A stretch of 6,586 nt of DNA. It comes from an uncultured Desulfobacterales bacterium. Lineage in GTDB: Bacteria; Desulfobacterota; Desulfobacteria; Desulfobacterales; UBA11574. Made by a program: the position numbers and the translations under genes. Under the pieces are notes generated by a model. The model saw nothing but the letters and a program-made list of their open reading frames with translations, searched no databases and was not told where the DNA came from. Positions 6,000 through 6,586 of the stretch are shown here, one piece after another. Location: assembly GCA_937925895.1 (NCBI GenBank), contig CALANC010000453.1, forward strand, positions 1 through 6,586, written 5' to 3'. Within the stretch, counting starts at the first letter, position 1, and each line of letters starts with the position of its first letter.

Positions 6000-6586
6000 T
6001 ATAGATAAAATACTCTGATAATCCCAGTCTTTGTGTATTGTACAATCCGGATAAGGCTGAGTTTTACCATTTCAAGAATGGCAAGGAACGTAACCACCAC
6101 TTCGCTTTTATCTGTGTTTTTGGTAAAAAGTTCATCAAAAGTTACCGATTCCCGGACTTCAAAAACATCCACGAGTTGAGCTATTTTGTCTTTGACAGAA
6201 ATAGTATCGGCGGTGATGTCTACGCGACTGCCCGGTGATATTTTTTCCAGAACCTTTTGAATCGCATCAATGAGTTCGAACAAACCAACCTGTATGAATT
6301 CATTTTCGTGGCCGGCCAAATGATCCTCTTGACCCGGACTCCTGACAAAAATGTCTTTACCCAAAAGGTCTCTTTCAGCCAATCGCTCGGCGACGGTCTT
6401 CATTTGCAGGTATTCTTCTAAAGGTTTTACGATTTCCATACGGGGATCAACATCGCTATCTTCTTCTTCATGAGCGGGGATTAACATCCTTGACTTTATA
6501 TGCGTTAGTGTTGATGCCATTAAAATAAAGTCGCCGACAACATCGATGTTCATTGCCTTCATCCATTTCAGGTATTCGAGGTACTG
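5999..6586 (-). CDS. scpA: Segregation and condensation protein A (ScpA), 5' partial
   Basis: ScpA is the kleisin that bridges SMC heads and binds ScpB. The frame is open from the right edge, so the N-terminus is missing (roughly 40-45 residues by comparison with the family) and 195 residues are visible. They begin with QYLEYLKWM, followed by the family-typical FILMASTLTHIKSRMLIP. A variable acidic linker and a PLEEYLQMK segment come next, then a C-terminal winged helix (SVKDKIAQLVDVF ... VVVTFLAILEMVKLSLI ... IIRVFYL) that contacts the SMC head. The Met at 6562-6560 is internal: the family motif runs through it. The gene ends in TAA (6001-5999), overlapping the scpB start. The C-terminal SMC-binding region appears intact. 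Confidence 0.95.
   Translation of the reverse strand, partial: QYLEYLKWMKAMNIDVVGDFILMASTLTHIKSRMLIPAHEEEDSDVDPRMEIVKPLEEYLQMKTVAERLAERDLLGKDIFVRSPGQEDHLAGHENEFIQVGLFELIDAIQKVLEKISPGSRVDITADTISVKDKIAQLVDVFEVRESVTFDELFTKNTDKSEVVVTFLAILEMVKLSLIRIVQYTKTGIIRVFYL

Noticed and set aside
5836..6238. Plus-strand frames opposite scpB and scpA
   Set aside because: They are antisense to strongly supported scpAB coding sequence and show no family motif or Shine-Dalgarno.

Overview
The 6.6 kb window looks like chromosomal DNA of a Gram-negative bacterium with moderate to low G+C. It best fits a sulfate-reducer-like deltaproteobacterium (Desulfobacterota). That placement is an inference from the style of the CysQ, IhfB-like, ScpA/ScpB and integrase proteins, from GmhA (which implies LPS heptose), and from a large multi-sensor class III cyclase. 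No single marker proves it.

Plus-strand half (1-4534). The window opens inside cysQ, the 3'(2'),5'-bisphosphate nucleotidase that clears PAP; its first few dozen codons lie off the left edge. A 230 bp gap with nested inverted repeats and a good sigma70-type promoter (942-970) leads to a 961-residue class IIIb adenylyl cyclase (1027-3912). Its architecture reads helical N-terminus, cyclic-nucleotide-binding (CNB) domain, GAF, GAF, PAS, cyclase catalytic domain and TPR-like tail. All six canonical catalytic positions are intact. The CNB domain and both GAF domains carry cyclic-nucleotide-binding signatures, so the enzyme may sense its own product at up to three sites. gmhA, the sedoheptulose-7-phosphate isomerase of LPS heptose synthesis, follows after 46 bp that contain a hairpin.

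Junction (4535-4975). A truncated tyrosine-recombinase C-terminal fragment sits between gmhA and the 3' end of a tRNA-Val gene. This looks like the scar of an element that once integrated at the tRNA. The fragment's reading frame continues past an in-frame TAG.

Minus-strand half (4922-6586). Reading right to left there is scpA (5' end off the right edge), scpB (its start overlaps the scpA stop by one base), a 121 bp gap with a sigma70-type promoter, an IhfB-like HU/IHF-family gene, then only 7 bp to tRNA-Val(CAC), and a Rho-independent terminator. The HU/IHF gene and the tRNA are probably one transcript. ScpA and ScpB are the kleisin and winged-helix partners of SMC in chromosome segregation.

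The most interesting item is the cyclase with three predicted cyclic-nucleotide sensors. The integrase/tRNA/IHF junction comes second. I see no CRISPR array, no intact mobile element and no clearly undescribed defence system.
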